Shown here: in pieces, positions 1 through 9,197 of the stretch | Layout: each line of letters opens with the position of its first letter | Numbering within the stretch: position 1 is the stretch's first letter | NCBI RefSeq assembly: GCF_040782645.1 | Contig: NZ_CP160403.1 | Location: 9,645,001 to 9,709,000 of the forward strand | Source: Streptomyces sp. HUAS ZL42 | GTDB taxonomy: Bacteria > Actinomycetota > Actinomycetes > Streptomycetales > Streptomycetaceae | Length of the DNA stretch: 64,000 nucleotides | Reading direction: 5' to 3' | Notes under the pieces: model-generated | Databases searched by the model: none | The model's input: the letters and a program-made list of their open reading frames with translations, nothing else | Told to the model about the DNA's origin: nothing | Position numbers and translations under genes: made by a program

Positions 1-2798
1 AGGACGCCTCGTGCCTGAAGCTGTACGGCGAGCGGGAGGGCACGGCCCGTACGCACGCCGGGGAGATCCAAGAAGAGGGGGGGCTGGCGGGACTTCGCCG
101 AGGTCCGCGAGGAGCTGGCAGCCTGGCTGGACGCGCGGGCGTGGACGACGGGGGACGGACCGAAGGCGTTGTTCGACGCGGCGGCGGGCTGGCTACGCGA
201 GGGCCGGGTGCTGCTGCCGGGGGCGAGCCGTCCGGCCCGGCTGGTGGGCACGGTGCGGGAGGCGGCGAACCAGCGGCTGTGGGACACCCTGTACGGGATG
301 CTCGGCGTGGGGCAGCGGGCGGTGCTGGACTCGCTGCTGACGGTGCCGCCGGGTGAGCGGGTCTCGGAGCTGGACCGGCTGCGGCGAGGGCCAGTACGGG
401 TCTCGGGCCCGCAGATGAAGCGGGCTGTGGAGCGGGCGGAGGAGATCGCCGCGCTCGGGATGGGCGCCCTGGATGTGTCGGGGATACCGCCGCGGCGCCT
501 GGCGGAGCTGTCCCGGTACGGGGTGGACGGCAAGGCGTCGCTGCTGCGCCGGCACTCCGACGCCCGCCGGTTGGCGACACTGCTGGCCACCACGGTCTAC
601 CTCACCTCACGGGCGGTGGACGACGCGCTGGACCTGCTGGAGGTCCTGATCGCCACGAAGTTGCTGGCGAAGGCGGAGCGGGAGAGCGCGAAGGAGAAGC
701 TGAAGACCCTGCCCCGAGTGGAGCGGGCGTCGGCGAAGCTGGCGACCGCGTTCCAAGTCGTGTTCGACACCACCTCCGAGCAGGTCGACACCGACACCGG
801 GGAGATCGCCCCACCGAAGGTGGAGAGCCTGGAGGCGATGTGGGCGGCGATCGAGCAGGTGGTGCCCCGCCACGAGCTGGCTGCGGCGATCGCCGCGCTG
901 TTCGAGCTGACCCCGCCGCTGGACTCGGACGCGGACGAGGCATGGCGAGCCATGCTGGTGAACCGGTTCGGAACCGTCCGGCCGTTCCTGCGGCTGCTGG
1001 TCACCGTGGTGGACTTTGATGCCACCCCGGAGGGCGAGGCCGTGCTGGCCGCGCTGTTGTCGCTGCCGGAGCTCATGGGCCGCCAGAAGGTCGCCCGGCC
1101 GAGATCGACACCGGCCTGCTGACGGGGTCATGGCGGCGCCTGGTGCTGTCCGCGCCGCACCTGGAGCCGGGCACGGTGGACTGGAAGGCGTACACGTTCT
1201 GCGTACTGGAGCAGTTGCACCGGATGCTGCGCAGCAAGCAGGTCTTCGCGAAGAACTCCTCCAAGTGGGGCGACCCGCGGGCGAAGCTACCGGCCGGGCA
1301 GGCGTGGCAGCAGGCCCGGCCGACCGTGTTGGCGTCGATCAACCTACCCGGTGAGGCGGGCGGGCACCTTCGGGCGCGGGCCGCGCTGCTGGACGGCACC
1401 TACCGGGAGGTCGCCGCCCGGCTCCCGGACAACGCGCAGATCGTCTTCGACGACGATGGCCGGCTGCACTTCGCCGCCCTGGAGCCGGAGCCCGAACCGG
1501 CCTCCCTGCTGGACCTGCGGGCCGCGGTGAACGCGAAGCTGCCGCGCGTGGACCTGCCCGAGGTGCTGCTGGAGGTGTTCTCCTGGACCGGCGCCGACCA
1601 GGCGTTCACCTCGGTCACCGGCGGCGAGGCCCGCCTGAAGGATCTGCACGTCACCATCGCGGCCCTGCTGGTCGCCTACGGCTGCAACGTCGGCTACACC
1701 CCGGTCATGGGCGGCGCGGACCCGCTGAAGTACGGGCGGCTGTCCCATGTCGACCAGACGTACCTGCGGCTGGCAACGTACCGGGCCGCGAACACGACCC
1801 TCATTGAGCACCAGGCGTCCATCCCGCTCGCCCAGACGTGGGGCGGGGGCCTGGTCGCCTCGGTGGACGGGATGAGGTTCGTCGTCCCCGTGCCGTCGGT
1901 GTACGCGCGGCCGAACCCGAAGTACTTCGGGCGTCGGGGCGGCGCGACCTGGCTCAACATGATCAACGACCAGGCCGCCGGGCTCGGCGGGAAGGTCGTG
2001 GCCGGCACCCCGCGCGACTCCCTGTATGTGCTCGACGTCCTCTACGACCGCGATGGCGGCCGCCGTCCGGAGATGATCGTCACCGACACCGCGAGCTACA
2101 GCGACATCGTCTTCGGCCTGCTCACCCTGGCTGGGTTCGCCTACGCCCCGCAGCTCGCGGACCTGCCCGATCAGAAGATGTGGCGCGTCGATCGTACGGC
2201 CGACTACGGCGCCTTCCAGGACGCGGCCCGCGGCCGGGTCGACCTCGCCCGCATCGAGCGGCACTGGGAGGACATCCTGCGGATCATCGGCTCCATCCAC
2301 CACACCGGAGCCGTCCGCGCCTACGACGTCATCCGGATGCTGTCCCGGGAGGGGCGGCCCACCCCGCTCGGTGACGCGATCGCGCACTACGGGCGGATCG
2401 CGAAGACCCTGCACATCCTGCGCCTGGCCGACGAGCCCGGCTACCGGCGGCAGATCAAGGTGCAGGCCAACCTCCAGGAAGGCCGCCACGCATTGGCCCG
2501 GAAGATCTTCCACGGCCGGGCCGGGCAGCTCTACCAGCGCTACCAGGAAGGTATGGAGGACCAGATCGGCGCCCTGGGCCTCGTCCTGAACGCGCTCGTG
2601 CTGTTCAACACCCGCTGCATGGACGCCGCCGTGAACCAGCTGCGCGCGGACGGCTTCGAGGCCCGCGACGAGGACGTGGCCCGGCTCTCCCCGTTCGTGC
2701 GCCACCACATCAACGTGCTGGGCCGGTACTCCTTCCAGCTCCCCGACCTGCCCGGCGGAATGCGGCCCCTCCGTGCCCCGGACGCTGTCGACGAGTAG
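1..2798 (+). pseudogene. tnpA: Tn3-family transposase, 5' end outside the window, two frameshifts
   Basis: This is the replicative DDE transposase of a Tn3-family transposon, running in from beyond the left edge. Three reading frames together give one continuous protein: an N-terminal piece (LKLYGEREGTARTHAGEIQEE) in frame 3 up to about 80, then frame 1 from about 82 to 1095, then frame 3 again to the stop at 2798. The breaks lie at a run of seven G (77-83; six would restore the frame) and at a C run near 1094-1096 (one C short). Catalytic acids can be placed by family knowledge at SVDG, VTDTASYSD and NLQEG in the last third. The C-terminal part is complete and conserved. Either the gene is dead or both indels are sequencing errors in homopolymers. 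No terminal inverted repeat or resolvase was found. Confidence 0.9.
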
Positions 2799-4074
2799 CG
2801 AGACGCGGCGGGCGCGTCTGGCCGCGCCCGCCGCTCGCACCGTCGTGGTAACTCCATGCGTTGGCCGCTTGGACGCGGACGGCTCGGGCGCGGACCACGA
2901 AGGGCCGGGAGAAGACGGTGATGGCGATGGAGACGGCGGCCACAAAGGTGATGGCCGTGCCAGCAGTGAAGTGCTGGGCAATGCCGCCAGCGATCGCGGC
3001 TCCTATACCTTGCCACGTCATCCGGCCGGCGGACTCAACTCCCTGGACCTGGCCACGGACCGGATCAGGGGTCAACTCCAGAAGCTGCTCCTGGAGCGGC
3101 AGGGTGGCAGCGAAGCCGGCACTGGCGATGAACACCGCGGCTGTCGCCACCAGCACGGGCGGGTGGACGGCGAACAGCAGGTAGGGGGCGGCGAGCAGCA
3201 GTCGCAGGGCGAATGCGTAGCGGCGCCGCTGCTCGGCGGTGAACAGCCGCCCGACCGCAAGGTCACCGAGGAGCATGCCTGCCGATCCGGCGGCCAGGAA
3301 GACGCCGGCGTGATGGGGGGCGTAGGAGATGAACAGGGCCTCACAGCCAACGATCAGGCCATTGGGGACCCACAGATTCAGCAGAAGCGCGCGTTGGCCG
3401 GAGTGGGAGAAAAGCTCGATGTTCGTCGTCCAGGTCTGGCGCAGTCCAGGGCGCCGGGTCAGACGGATCGAGCGTTCCCGGACCGTCACCGCCACAATGA
3501 TCAATCCACCGCCGGTCAGGGCGGTCGCGACGGCGAAGACCTCCTGCGGGCTCAGGTACCGCAGCAGTACGGCGCCGATGGCGTAGCCGAGGATGGCCAT
3601 GCCTCCCGAGGTGATGTTCATCAGCGAACGTGCCAGTGCATAGGCGGAGGTCGGCACTACCTCGGCGAGCAGCCCCATCCGTGTGCCCGTTCCCAGGGAC
3701 TGGAAGAACCCCAGTACAAGGAGCAGACCGAACCGGGCGGCGAGCGGCAGCCCTGGAACCGTCTGTGCGGCAACACCTACGAGCGAGACGCACTGGAGCG
3801 CGACAAGGGTCCGGCGAGGACGGCTTCCGTCCGCGACCGACATCAGCGTCAGCGCACCGAGTACCGTCGCGAAGGTGGCGCCGTACATGCTCACAGCGGT
3901 CAGGAACGGGGACTTGGTCTGCTGGTTGACCAGCGTGCCGAGCGCGAAGCCCGACAAGGTGCTCGCGGCGACCGTCAGTGTGAAGCTGGCGTACAGGCCG
4001 ACGAATTCACGGTTGCGGAGCAGGTCACGGTAGGTGGTGGGAGGTGTGCCGGAGGCAGATGTGTCAGAAGGCAT
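2710..4074 (-). CDS. MFS transporter, probably with a foreign C-terminal tail
   Basis: Predicted inner-membrane major facilitator of about 455 residues. Hydrophobic segments are spread over nearly the whole length, with an early RNREFVGLY segment before the first helix and a loop SVADGSRPRR between helices 2 and 3, as in drug-efflux members. The start chosen is the ATG at 4074, because an attenuator-like hairpin and a T6 run lie directly before it; an in-frame ATG at 4131 would add 19 residues. The last helix ends near SIAITVFSRPF. The tail after it is Arg/Gly rich and reads antisense into the end of the Tn3 transposase, so the native stop was probably lost when the transposon arrived. Substrate unknown. 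Confidence 0.7.
   Translation of the reverse strand: MPSDTSASGTPPTTYRDLLRNREFVGLYASFTLTVAASTLSGFALGTLVNQQTKSPFLTAVSMYGATFATVLGALTLMSVADGSRPRRTLVALQCVSLVGVAAQTVPGLPLAARFGLLLVLGFFQSLGTGTRMGLLAEVVPTSAYALARSLMNITSGGMAILGYAIGAVLLRYLSPQEVFAVATALTGGGLIIVAVTVRERSIRLTRRPGLRQTWTTNIELFSHSGQRALLLNLWVPNGLIVGCEALFISYAPHHAGVFLAAGSAGMLLGDLAVGRLFTAEQRRRYAFALRLLLAAPYLLFAVHPPVLVATAAVFIASAGFAATLPLQEQLLELTPDPVRGQVQGVESAGRMTWQGIGAAIAGGIAQHFTAGTAITFVAAVSIAITVFSRPFVVRARAVRVQAANAWSYHDGASGGRGQTRPPRLATRRQRPGHGGAAFRRAGRGAGRSTGPAR
2805..2834. terminator. Strong GC hairpin just after the Tn3 transposase
   Basis: Twelve perfectly complementary bases (2805-2816 and 2823-2834) flank a six-base loop, seven bases after the transposase stop. 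There is no T tract. It lies where the convergent MFS reading frame also ends or is disrupted, so it could stop transcription from either side. Confidence 0.5.
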
Positions 4075-4116
4075 GAAAAAAGCCTTCGCGCGCACCCAAG
4101 CTGGGGCGCCGAAGGC
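4075..4116 (-). promoter_or_regulatory. Attenuator-like terminator in the leader of the MFS gene
   Basis: On the minus strand a 35-base hairpin (4116 to 4082) has arms GCCTTCG/CGAAGGC, an inner GCGC/GCGC and CCCA/TGGG, and is followed directly by six T (4081-4076) and then C-ATG. Hairpin plus T tract is the form of an intrinsic terminator, rare in such GC-rich DNA, and here it sits immediately before a start codon. A short in-frame reading frame starting at 4131 (MIHESAFGAPAWVRAKAFF) covers the hairpin, which would allow ribosome-dependent attenuation. The regulation is inferred. Confidence 0.6.
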
Positions 4117-4127
4117 CGACTCGTGGA

Positions 4128-5395
4128 TCATAGCAAGTGCCCCAGTCCCACCACGGCCCGCATCGGACCGGGGGAGACGCGGACGCGGATACGCACCGGT
4201 CTCGGCAGCACCGCACATTCAACGGCGTCCTGTGGGCCGCAGCGGCGCTGGAACAGGAACGGCATCGGCGCACTCCAGAGACGTTCCAGACTGTCGTAGG
4301 CGGGGACCAGGGGCATGGCCTGCTGCCCGCGCCGGACGCGATGGATGATCGCCGTCAGCACCTCGCCGAGTTCTGGGGAGACCAGCAGCAGCCGCTCCTG
4401 GTCGAGCTTGGACGGGGCGACCCGAAGCATGGGCACGATCTCGCCGGTGGTGGGCAGCTGGTAGGCGACGAAGCGGTGGTGGGTGAGTTCGAGTGCTTCC
4501 TCGATGCGCATGCCGGTGTGGCGGAGGACCTCGACGATGGCCCAGGCCCAGAAGGCGCGTTCCTCTTCCACGGTCAGGTCCCGGCGCCGGCCGGTGGCGG
4601 GGTCGTCGGCGTAGACGCGGGAGGAAACCCCGGCGCGGCGGAGGAGGGTCTCGGCCGCCGGAGTGGTGAACGGGGCTCCGGCCGCGGTCTCCCGCCCGGT
4701 GGCGAGACAGGTCTGAGCGTCCTTGAGCTGGCGCTCGACGGCTTTGACCAGGGCCGGGAGTGCGGGCAGCAGGGTGCGGGTGCGCTGGTCCATGGCCGCT
4801 TTGAGGCGGGCGCGGGCCTCGCCGTGGTCGGTGTCGCTGTCGCGGACCGGGCAGGGCGCGACCCATGGGCCCCACCGCGTCGGCTCTTCGGCGGCCCAAC
4901 GGGCGAGGTTCTGGTAGAACGTCCGGACCCAGCTGAAGACGGTGTGCACGTTGACTCGCGGCCGGATGGGGATGCCGTGTCGGTCGCGGATCATGCGGAC
5001 GCGCTCCCGCCAGGCGGTGACGGTGTCGGCATCCGGTCGATGCGAGTCGATGCCCGGGTGGTGTTTCTCCAGGTCGCGCCAGAACAGTCCGGCCAGGGTG
5101 CGGGTCATGTCCTCCAGCGTGGGTAGTCGATGTCCACCGCGCGCTCGGTGAGGTAGTCGACCAGGAGGTCGCGTATCGCGGTGCAGGTAATGCCGTGCCG
5201 GTCGACCAGGGCTGCCGGTGTCAACTGCCCTGGCAGCATCACCGTCTTCAGCCGTGCTGGGGCATCAGGGCCGAAGACTCCGAGCCCTGCGAGGAGCGCG
5301 TAGAAGAGATGCTTGCCGTGGTAGCCGTTGGTCTGGTGCTCGCCGATGGCGTGCTGCAGCTCGACGCAGTCGCCGATGGTGACGTCGTGGACGGT
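4128..5395 (-). pseudogene. Tyrosine recombinase remnant 2 (C-terminal catalytic part lost)
   Basis: This piece resembles the large actinobacterial tyrosine-type integrases. The N-terminal segment (about 5395-5130, ELQHAIGEHQTNGYHGKHLFYALLAG region) and the main segment (5108-4200) are in different frames; a shift near 5125 interrupts DIDY...TLEDMTRTLAGLFW. The box I arginine is present in RHTGMRIEEALEL. The protein then runs to LFQRR near 4225 and turns into unrelated sequence, so the box II HxxR and the nucleophilic tyrosine are missing. It cannot be an active recombinase. It is fused upstream to remnant 1. Confidence 0.7.
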
Positions 5396-6060
5396 GCCGC
5401 CCTTGCAGGTCACGATCCAGGTGACGCGGTTGAGCGCTTGGAGGCGGGATCCATTGCAGGGCGCGGGAGCCCTTGCGGATGACGCCGATCGTCTGTTCCC
5501 GGGGCTGACCCGGTCCCGACTGACGCCGAGGAATTCCGAGGCGCGCGGGCCGGCCGAGATGTAGAGGGCGACCAGCGCACGGTCTCGGTGCGAGGGCAGG
5601 GCCGCGAACAGTTCATTGAATGCCTGGTCAGGGATGCCGCGCGGGGTTCGCCGGGGCTCCTTTGGCTGGTAGGGGGCCCGGCGGGCAGGGTGCTTGAAGG
5701 CATGCATCGGGTTGTGGGGGGCTTTGAGGTGCTCGTCCTCGGCGCGCTTGGTGTTCGGGAACGGGTTGAGCAGCGGCCGTCCGTGCATGTCGCGGTGGTA
5801 CTCGTAGAAGCTGCGGATGACTGCCCGCGCGTGCCTCCGGGTGCCTGCCGCGTAATTCTCACCCGCGTACCACTTGCCGGTCACCGGGTTGACCGACCCA
5901 GGCGCCGGGGCGTCCGACGCCGGGGCCGCGGCGGCTGACCAGCTTCAGCCACAGTGCGAAATCCCGGGCCTCCGCCCGGCTGGCCCGGTCCCACGGAACG
6001 TCGAGGGCCCACAGGAACCGGAACCAGGCCACCAGCGGCGAAGCTGTTGGCCTTGACGCA
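5396..6060 (-). pseudogene. Tyrosine recombinase remnant 1 (N-terminal half, frameshifted)
   Basis: An integrase N-terminal DNA-binding region (about 6050-5880, WFRFLWALDVPWDRAS) reads in one frame and continues in another (5884-5470, KWYAGENYAAGTRRHARAVIRSFYEYHRDM ending at ALYISAGPRASEFLGVSRDRV). The box I arginine is in GPRASE. After about 5470 the sequence loses similarity and joins the N-terminal part of recombinase remnant 2. Two different recombinases side by side on one strand suggest the remains of a multi-recombinase element. Confidence 0.65.
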
Positions 6061-6351
6061 CCTCAATGCCTTGAGGCTCACCTCTACGGAGGGCCTCGAC
6101 GAGTGGAGCCTCCACGGCGGCTGACCGCTCGCCAGCACCTCGGGATTTCCTTGCAGCGCAGGGGCCGCTCAGAGTCTGGAGAAATGGCTTGTCCCTAGGC
6201 CGGATGTCGATCAGGATCACCTCATGACGACCAGAAAGGGCCATGCCCTCTAGGCTCCCCGCTCCGCTCTCCTCCGCTCGCGCGCCGCCGACCGCCGCTC
6301 ACCGCAGCGCCCGATGGCCGTGACCGACCGTCCACTCAGGAGAGCCCGCCC
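6061..6351. other. Gap without a recognisable gene
   Basis: Between the recombinase remnants and the next gene no coding sequence stands out. A Shine-Dalgarno-like AGGAG lies at 6338-6342, serving the TTG start at 6352. Confidence 0.4.
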
Positions 6352-7218
6352 TTGCAGAAGACCGTCCTCGTTCCCTACGCCCACCTTCCCCGAGCGCACC
6401 TCGGCCGCCACGTCCTGACCAGTACCGTCGACGTTTTCGGCGCCGCCCACTGGCTGCTTGCCGAACGCGCTCCGCAGCCCGGCGGCGATGTCCTGCCCTT
6501 TGACGCGCTGGTCGTTTCCGTCGATCCGGGCGGCAACGTCGAACTCACCGCGCTGAGCGCCGTGCGGGCCCGCTGGCCGCACCTGGACCGCCTGCCTGAC
6601 GGCGGGTTTGTCGTCGCCGCGTCTCGCGTCCGCCGGTACGAGGACGCGAATCAGGTCCAAGTCTTCGATGCGCTTGGCCGCGAGACCTCGTCCTTCTCCG
6701 TCGGGGACGCCATCGAGCACCTACACGTGGACGAGGCAGGCCGTATCTGGGTCGGGCACTTCGACGAGAACCCGGTGGGAATCCGCTGCTGGACCGTCAC
6801 GGGCCGACTCGCTTGGACGTCGGACGACGCCCACATCCCCGCTCTCTTCGACTGCTACGCCCTGAACGTGTCGGGCACCGCGGCCTGGGCATGCCCATAT
6901 ACGGACTTCCCGCTCGTTGAGATACGCCCGGACCGCACCGATGGGCCCGTGAGGGTGTGGGCGAACCGTGTACGGGGCTCCCATGCGGTGGCCGTCCACG
7001 GTGAGCGGGTCGCCTTCTACGGCGGCTACGGCGAGGAGCGGGACCGACTCGCCCACGGAGAGATCAGCGAAACATCCGTCGAGTCAACGGACGTCGGCCT
7101 GCTCACCCTGCCCGATGGCTCTGCCCCCGGCCGTCGGCGGGTTGTCGGCCGAGGTAGCAAGATCTACGTCCAGGCCGAGCCGTTCACCACCTGGGGCGTG
7201 TTCGACCTCAGCAGCTGA
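6352..7218 (+). CDS. Hypothetical protein, possibly beta-propeller-like
   Basis: A 288-residue soluble protein with no signal peptide or membrane segment. I do not recognise a named family. It is rich in short strands of the pattern LPDGGFVVA, VDEAGRIWVGHFDE, GERVAFYGG and GSKIYVQ, spaced like the blades of a propeller, and actinobacteria often carry such proteins of unknown role. The start is the TTG at 6352, preceded by AGGAG at 6338-6342; no ATG gives a better fit. It stands alone between mobile-element remnants, with its own codon use matching the region. Confidence 0.75.
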   Translation: MQKTVLVPYAHLPRAHLGRHVLTSTVDVFGAAHWLLAERAPQPGGDVLPFDALVVSVDPGGNVELTALSAVRARWPHLDRLPDGGFVVAASRVRRYEDANQVQVFDALGRETSSFSVGDAIEHLHVDEAGRIWVGHFDENPVGIRCWTVTGRLAWTSDDAHIPALFDCYALNVSGTAAWACPYTDFPLVEIRPDRTDGPVRVWANRVRGSHAVAVHGERVAFYGGYGEERDRLAHGEISETSVESTDVGLLTLPDGSAPGRRRVVGRGSKIYVQAEPFTTWGVFDLSS

Positions 7219-7280
7219 TACCCAGCACTGGAAAGGCCATTTCTAACGCTGGCATCCCACCTGACCGCGCAGGGAGCGAC

Positions 7281-7877
7281 GTGCCGCCGTCCTTCGTCCA
7301 CCGGATCACCGAGTACGACCCCGTCGACCGTGACGAACACGGCCACTACACCGGTGCCGAGGAGGCGGTCAGTGACCATGGGCCGGTCGAAGCCGCGTGC
7401 CTCGCGGCGATCGCCGCCTTCGCGGAGGCCTCGGGCATCGATCGGCTGGAGATCCGCGAGCCCGCAGTCACCGGTTTCATCCACTTCGGCGTGGAGCCGT
7501 CGGATGGGGGACATGGCCTCGGCGGACTGTTCCCGCCCGATCTCGCTGGCTACCACGACGGGGCCGAGGTTTCGCTTCCGGTCGCTCTGGAGCTGGTCAC
7601 TTCTGCGAGCCCGGCAGCCCGTGGCAGCGCGGATCGAAGGAAAACACCAACCGGCCTGCTCCGGCAGTACTTCTTCAAGGGCAGCGACCTTTCGGTCCAC
7701 CCTCGTGAGCACCTTGATGCGGTAGCAGCCGAGTTGAACAGCCGCCCTCGCGTGGCGGCTGCGGGTCGTGACCAACCGCTACCCCGTGGTGGCCACGGCC
7801 GACCGGCCCGCCCGCCCGCCACACCACCGGACTGCACACGTCGGCGGAGGGCATCGGCAGTCACGAGGGTCCCCTAA
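7281..7877 (+). pseudogene. Hypothetical protein truncated by an IS30 remnant
   Basis: The first 100 or so residues (to about 7598) look like a conserved acidic actinobacterial protein of unknown function; the start GTG at 7281 follows a GGGAG-like site. From about 7600 the reading frame enters sequence from an IS30-family transposase and then drifts into Arg/Pro-rich codons to 7877. The native C-terminal half is gone. Expression as a chimera is possible but no function can be assigned. Confidence 0.6.
7600..7755 (+). mobile_element. IS30-family transposase C-terminal scrap
   Basis: The second frame gives CEPGSPWQRGSKENTN (from about 7600) and the first frame continues with GLLRQYFFKGSDLS and AAELNSRPR (to about 7752). 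Joined across a one-base shift near 7650, these are the last conserved stretch of IS30-type transposases (SPWQRGSNENTNGLLRQY...LNSRPR). Only about 50 residues remain. Confidence 0.8.
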
Positions 7878-8725
7878 TCGCCGTGCGTCCGCAGGTGTTC
7901 GAGCAGCAGGCGGCTCAGCGTGTCGGGCGCCTCCTCGGGGACCCAGTGGCTGACGTCCTGGAGGGTCTCGAACCGGTACGGCCCGTTGACCCACAGCCCG
8001 GTCTCCTGGGCGGCCGTCGGGCCGAACGCGCTGTCCTGCGTGCTCCAGACGTACAGCGTGGGCACGTCGATGACGCCGATCGCGCCCTCGGGACGGCCGG
8101 ACCGGTACCAGTTCAGCGCGGCGGTGAGAGCGCCCGGCTGGGACAGGTGCCGCACGTAGGCTTCAATACTGTCCTGCGGGACCTTTCCGGCGTAAGCGGC
8201 GCGAAGCTCCTCGGCGTTGTTGGCGAGCATGCGCTCTTCAGTCGCCGGCGTTTCGCGCCAGTCGATCATGTAGTGCGATCGCTGGCGCTGGTCCTGGTCG
8301 GTGCGCAGGGTGGTGGCCAGAGCGCCGGGGTGCGGGGTCGAGACAACCGTCAGGGTACGTACGCGGCCGGGGTGGCCATCGGCGGTCCACCACGCCACCG
8401 CGCCTCCCCAGTCATGGCCGACCAGGTCGAACGACGCCCAGCCGAGTTCCTCCGTGATGGCGACCACATCGTCGACCAGGACGCTGATGCGGTAGTCCTC
8501 GGGCTGTTCGGGGCGGGCGCCGGGGGAGTACCCGCGCTGGTCGGGTGCCACCACCCGGCAGCCGTGGGCGGCCAACGCCGCGATCTGTCGCTGCCACGCC
8601 CGCCCCGTCTGCGGGAAGCCGTGCAGCAGCAGCACTGGGCGGCCCTCGGGCGGGCCCGCCACGAGCGCGTCGAACACGCCCGCAGCAGTGGAGATGCTCA
8701 GGTGGGTCACGATCCACCCTCTCAT
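7874..8725 (-). CDS. Alpha/beta hydrolase of epoxide-hydrolase type
   Basis: A 283-residue alpha/beta-fold hydrolase. HGFPQTG carries the oxyanion-hole HG motif, and the nucleophile elbow is GHDWGG, with Asp instead of Ser, as in epoxide hydrolases and haloalkane dehalogenases. A later acid (STQDSAFG) and histidine (DVSHWVP) complete the triad. The start is ATG 8725; GTG 8710 is an alternative. The longer upstream reading frame is low-complexity. The gene diverges from the thiolase at 9198 across a palindrome that holds back-to-back promoters, which suggests joint control with cluster A. It may open an epoxide or a lactone of the substrate; that is inference. Confidence 0.85.
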   Translation of the reverse strand: MRGWIVTHLSISTAAGVFDALVAGPPEGRPVLLLHGFPQTGRAWQRQIAALAAHGCRVVAPDQRGYSPGARPEQPEDYRISVLVDDVVAITEELGWASFDLVGHDWGGAVAWWTADGHPGRVRTLTVVSTPHPGALATTLRTDQDQRQRSHYMIDWRETPATEERMLANNAEELRAAYAGKVPQDSIEAYVRHLSQPGALTAALNWYRSGRPEGAIGVIDVPTLYVWSTQDSAFGPTAAQETGLWVNGPYRFETLQDVSHWVPEEAPDTLSRLLLEHLRTHGD

Positions 8726-8962
8726 ACCGACTGGTCGGTCAGCTTTCAGTCGTGGAAATGGATTGTCAAGGCATAGAGCAGTGCGTGTTCCCGCAACCGC
8801 GGCCGCGCGCCGCACTTTTGGGCGGGTCTCGCGTAGGTATGGCGGATTCCGGCCCGGGGAAGGCCGCCTGTGCGGGCCGCCCTCTGGAGGGGATGTCGGG
8901 GATGCGATGCTCCCGGCACGCTCGGTCCCGGCTCGCGACCCTTGCATCCCCGAGCGCCTCAA

Positions 8963-8998
8963 TGTCTAGTTGAACATGACGCCGAATTCAACTATAAA
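8963..8998. promoter_or_regulatory. Operator 1 inside divergent promoters
   Basis: A 28-base inverted repeat at 8967-8994 has outer arms TAGTTGAA and TTCAACTA around a GACGCC core. On the plus strand TTGAAC (8970-8975) and TATAAA (8993-8998) are 17 bases apart and form a promoter for the thiolase. On the minus strand TTGAAT (8991-8986) and TAGACA (8968-8963) are also 17 apart and face the hydrolase gene. A repressor bound here would block both. Related copies are at 11612 and 12805. Confidence 0.75.
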
Positions 8999-9197
8999 CG
9001 ACCGGCAGGCCAGCTTCCCCTCTCCGCCTGCAGCCGTGGGCGCACGTCGTCTGTGAAGGACGAGGCAGTCACTGGCTGCTCATGCCAGCCGGGGAATTAG
9101 GCAAGGCCGACGCGCATCCAGCCGGGCTCATGGAGTTCGGGATTCCAGCCCTGAAGCTCCCACAGGAACCGGACCGACAAGCAAGCAGTGAGGCGAC

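Noticed and set aside
2835..2872. Terminal inverted repeat of the Tn3 element
   Set aside because: The position after the transposase is right, but no GGGG-type end or matching partner in the window could be identified.
1344..2981. A 545-codon open frame on the minus strand opposite the Tn3 transposase
   Set aside because: It is the antisense shadow of a conserved gene in GC-rich DNA, with His/Arg/Pro-rich low-complexity translation and no start signal.
2773..4299. A 508-codon plus-strand frame opposite the MFS gene
   Set aside because: Gly/Glu/Arg-rich shadow translation; the minus strand has membrane helices and a proper start.
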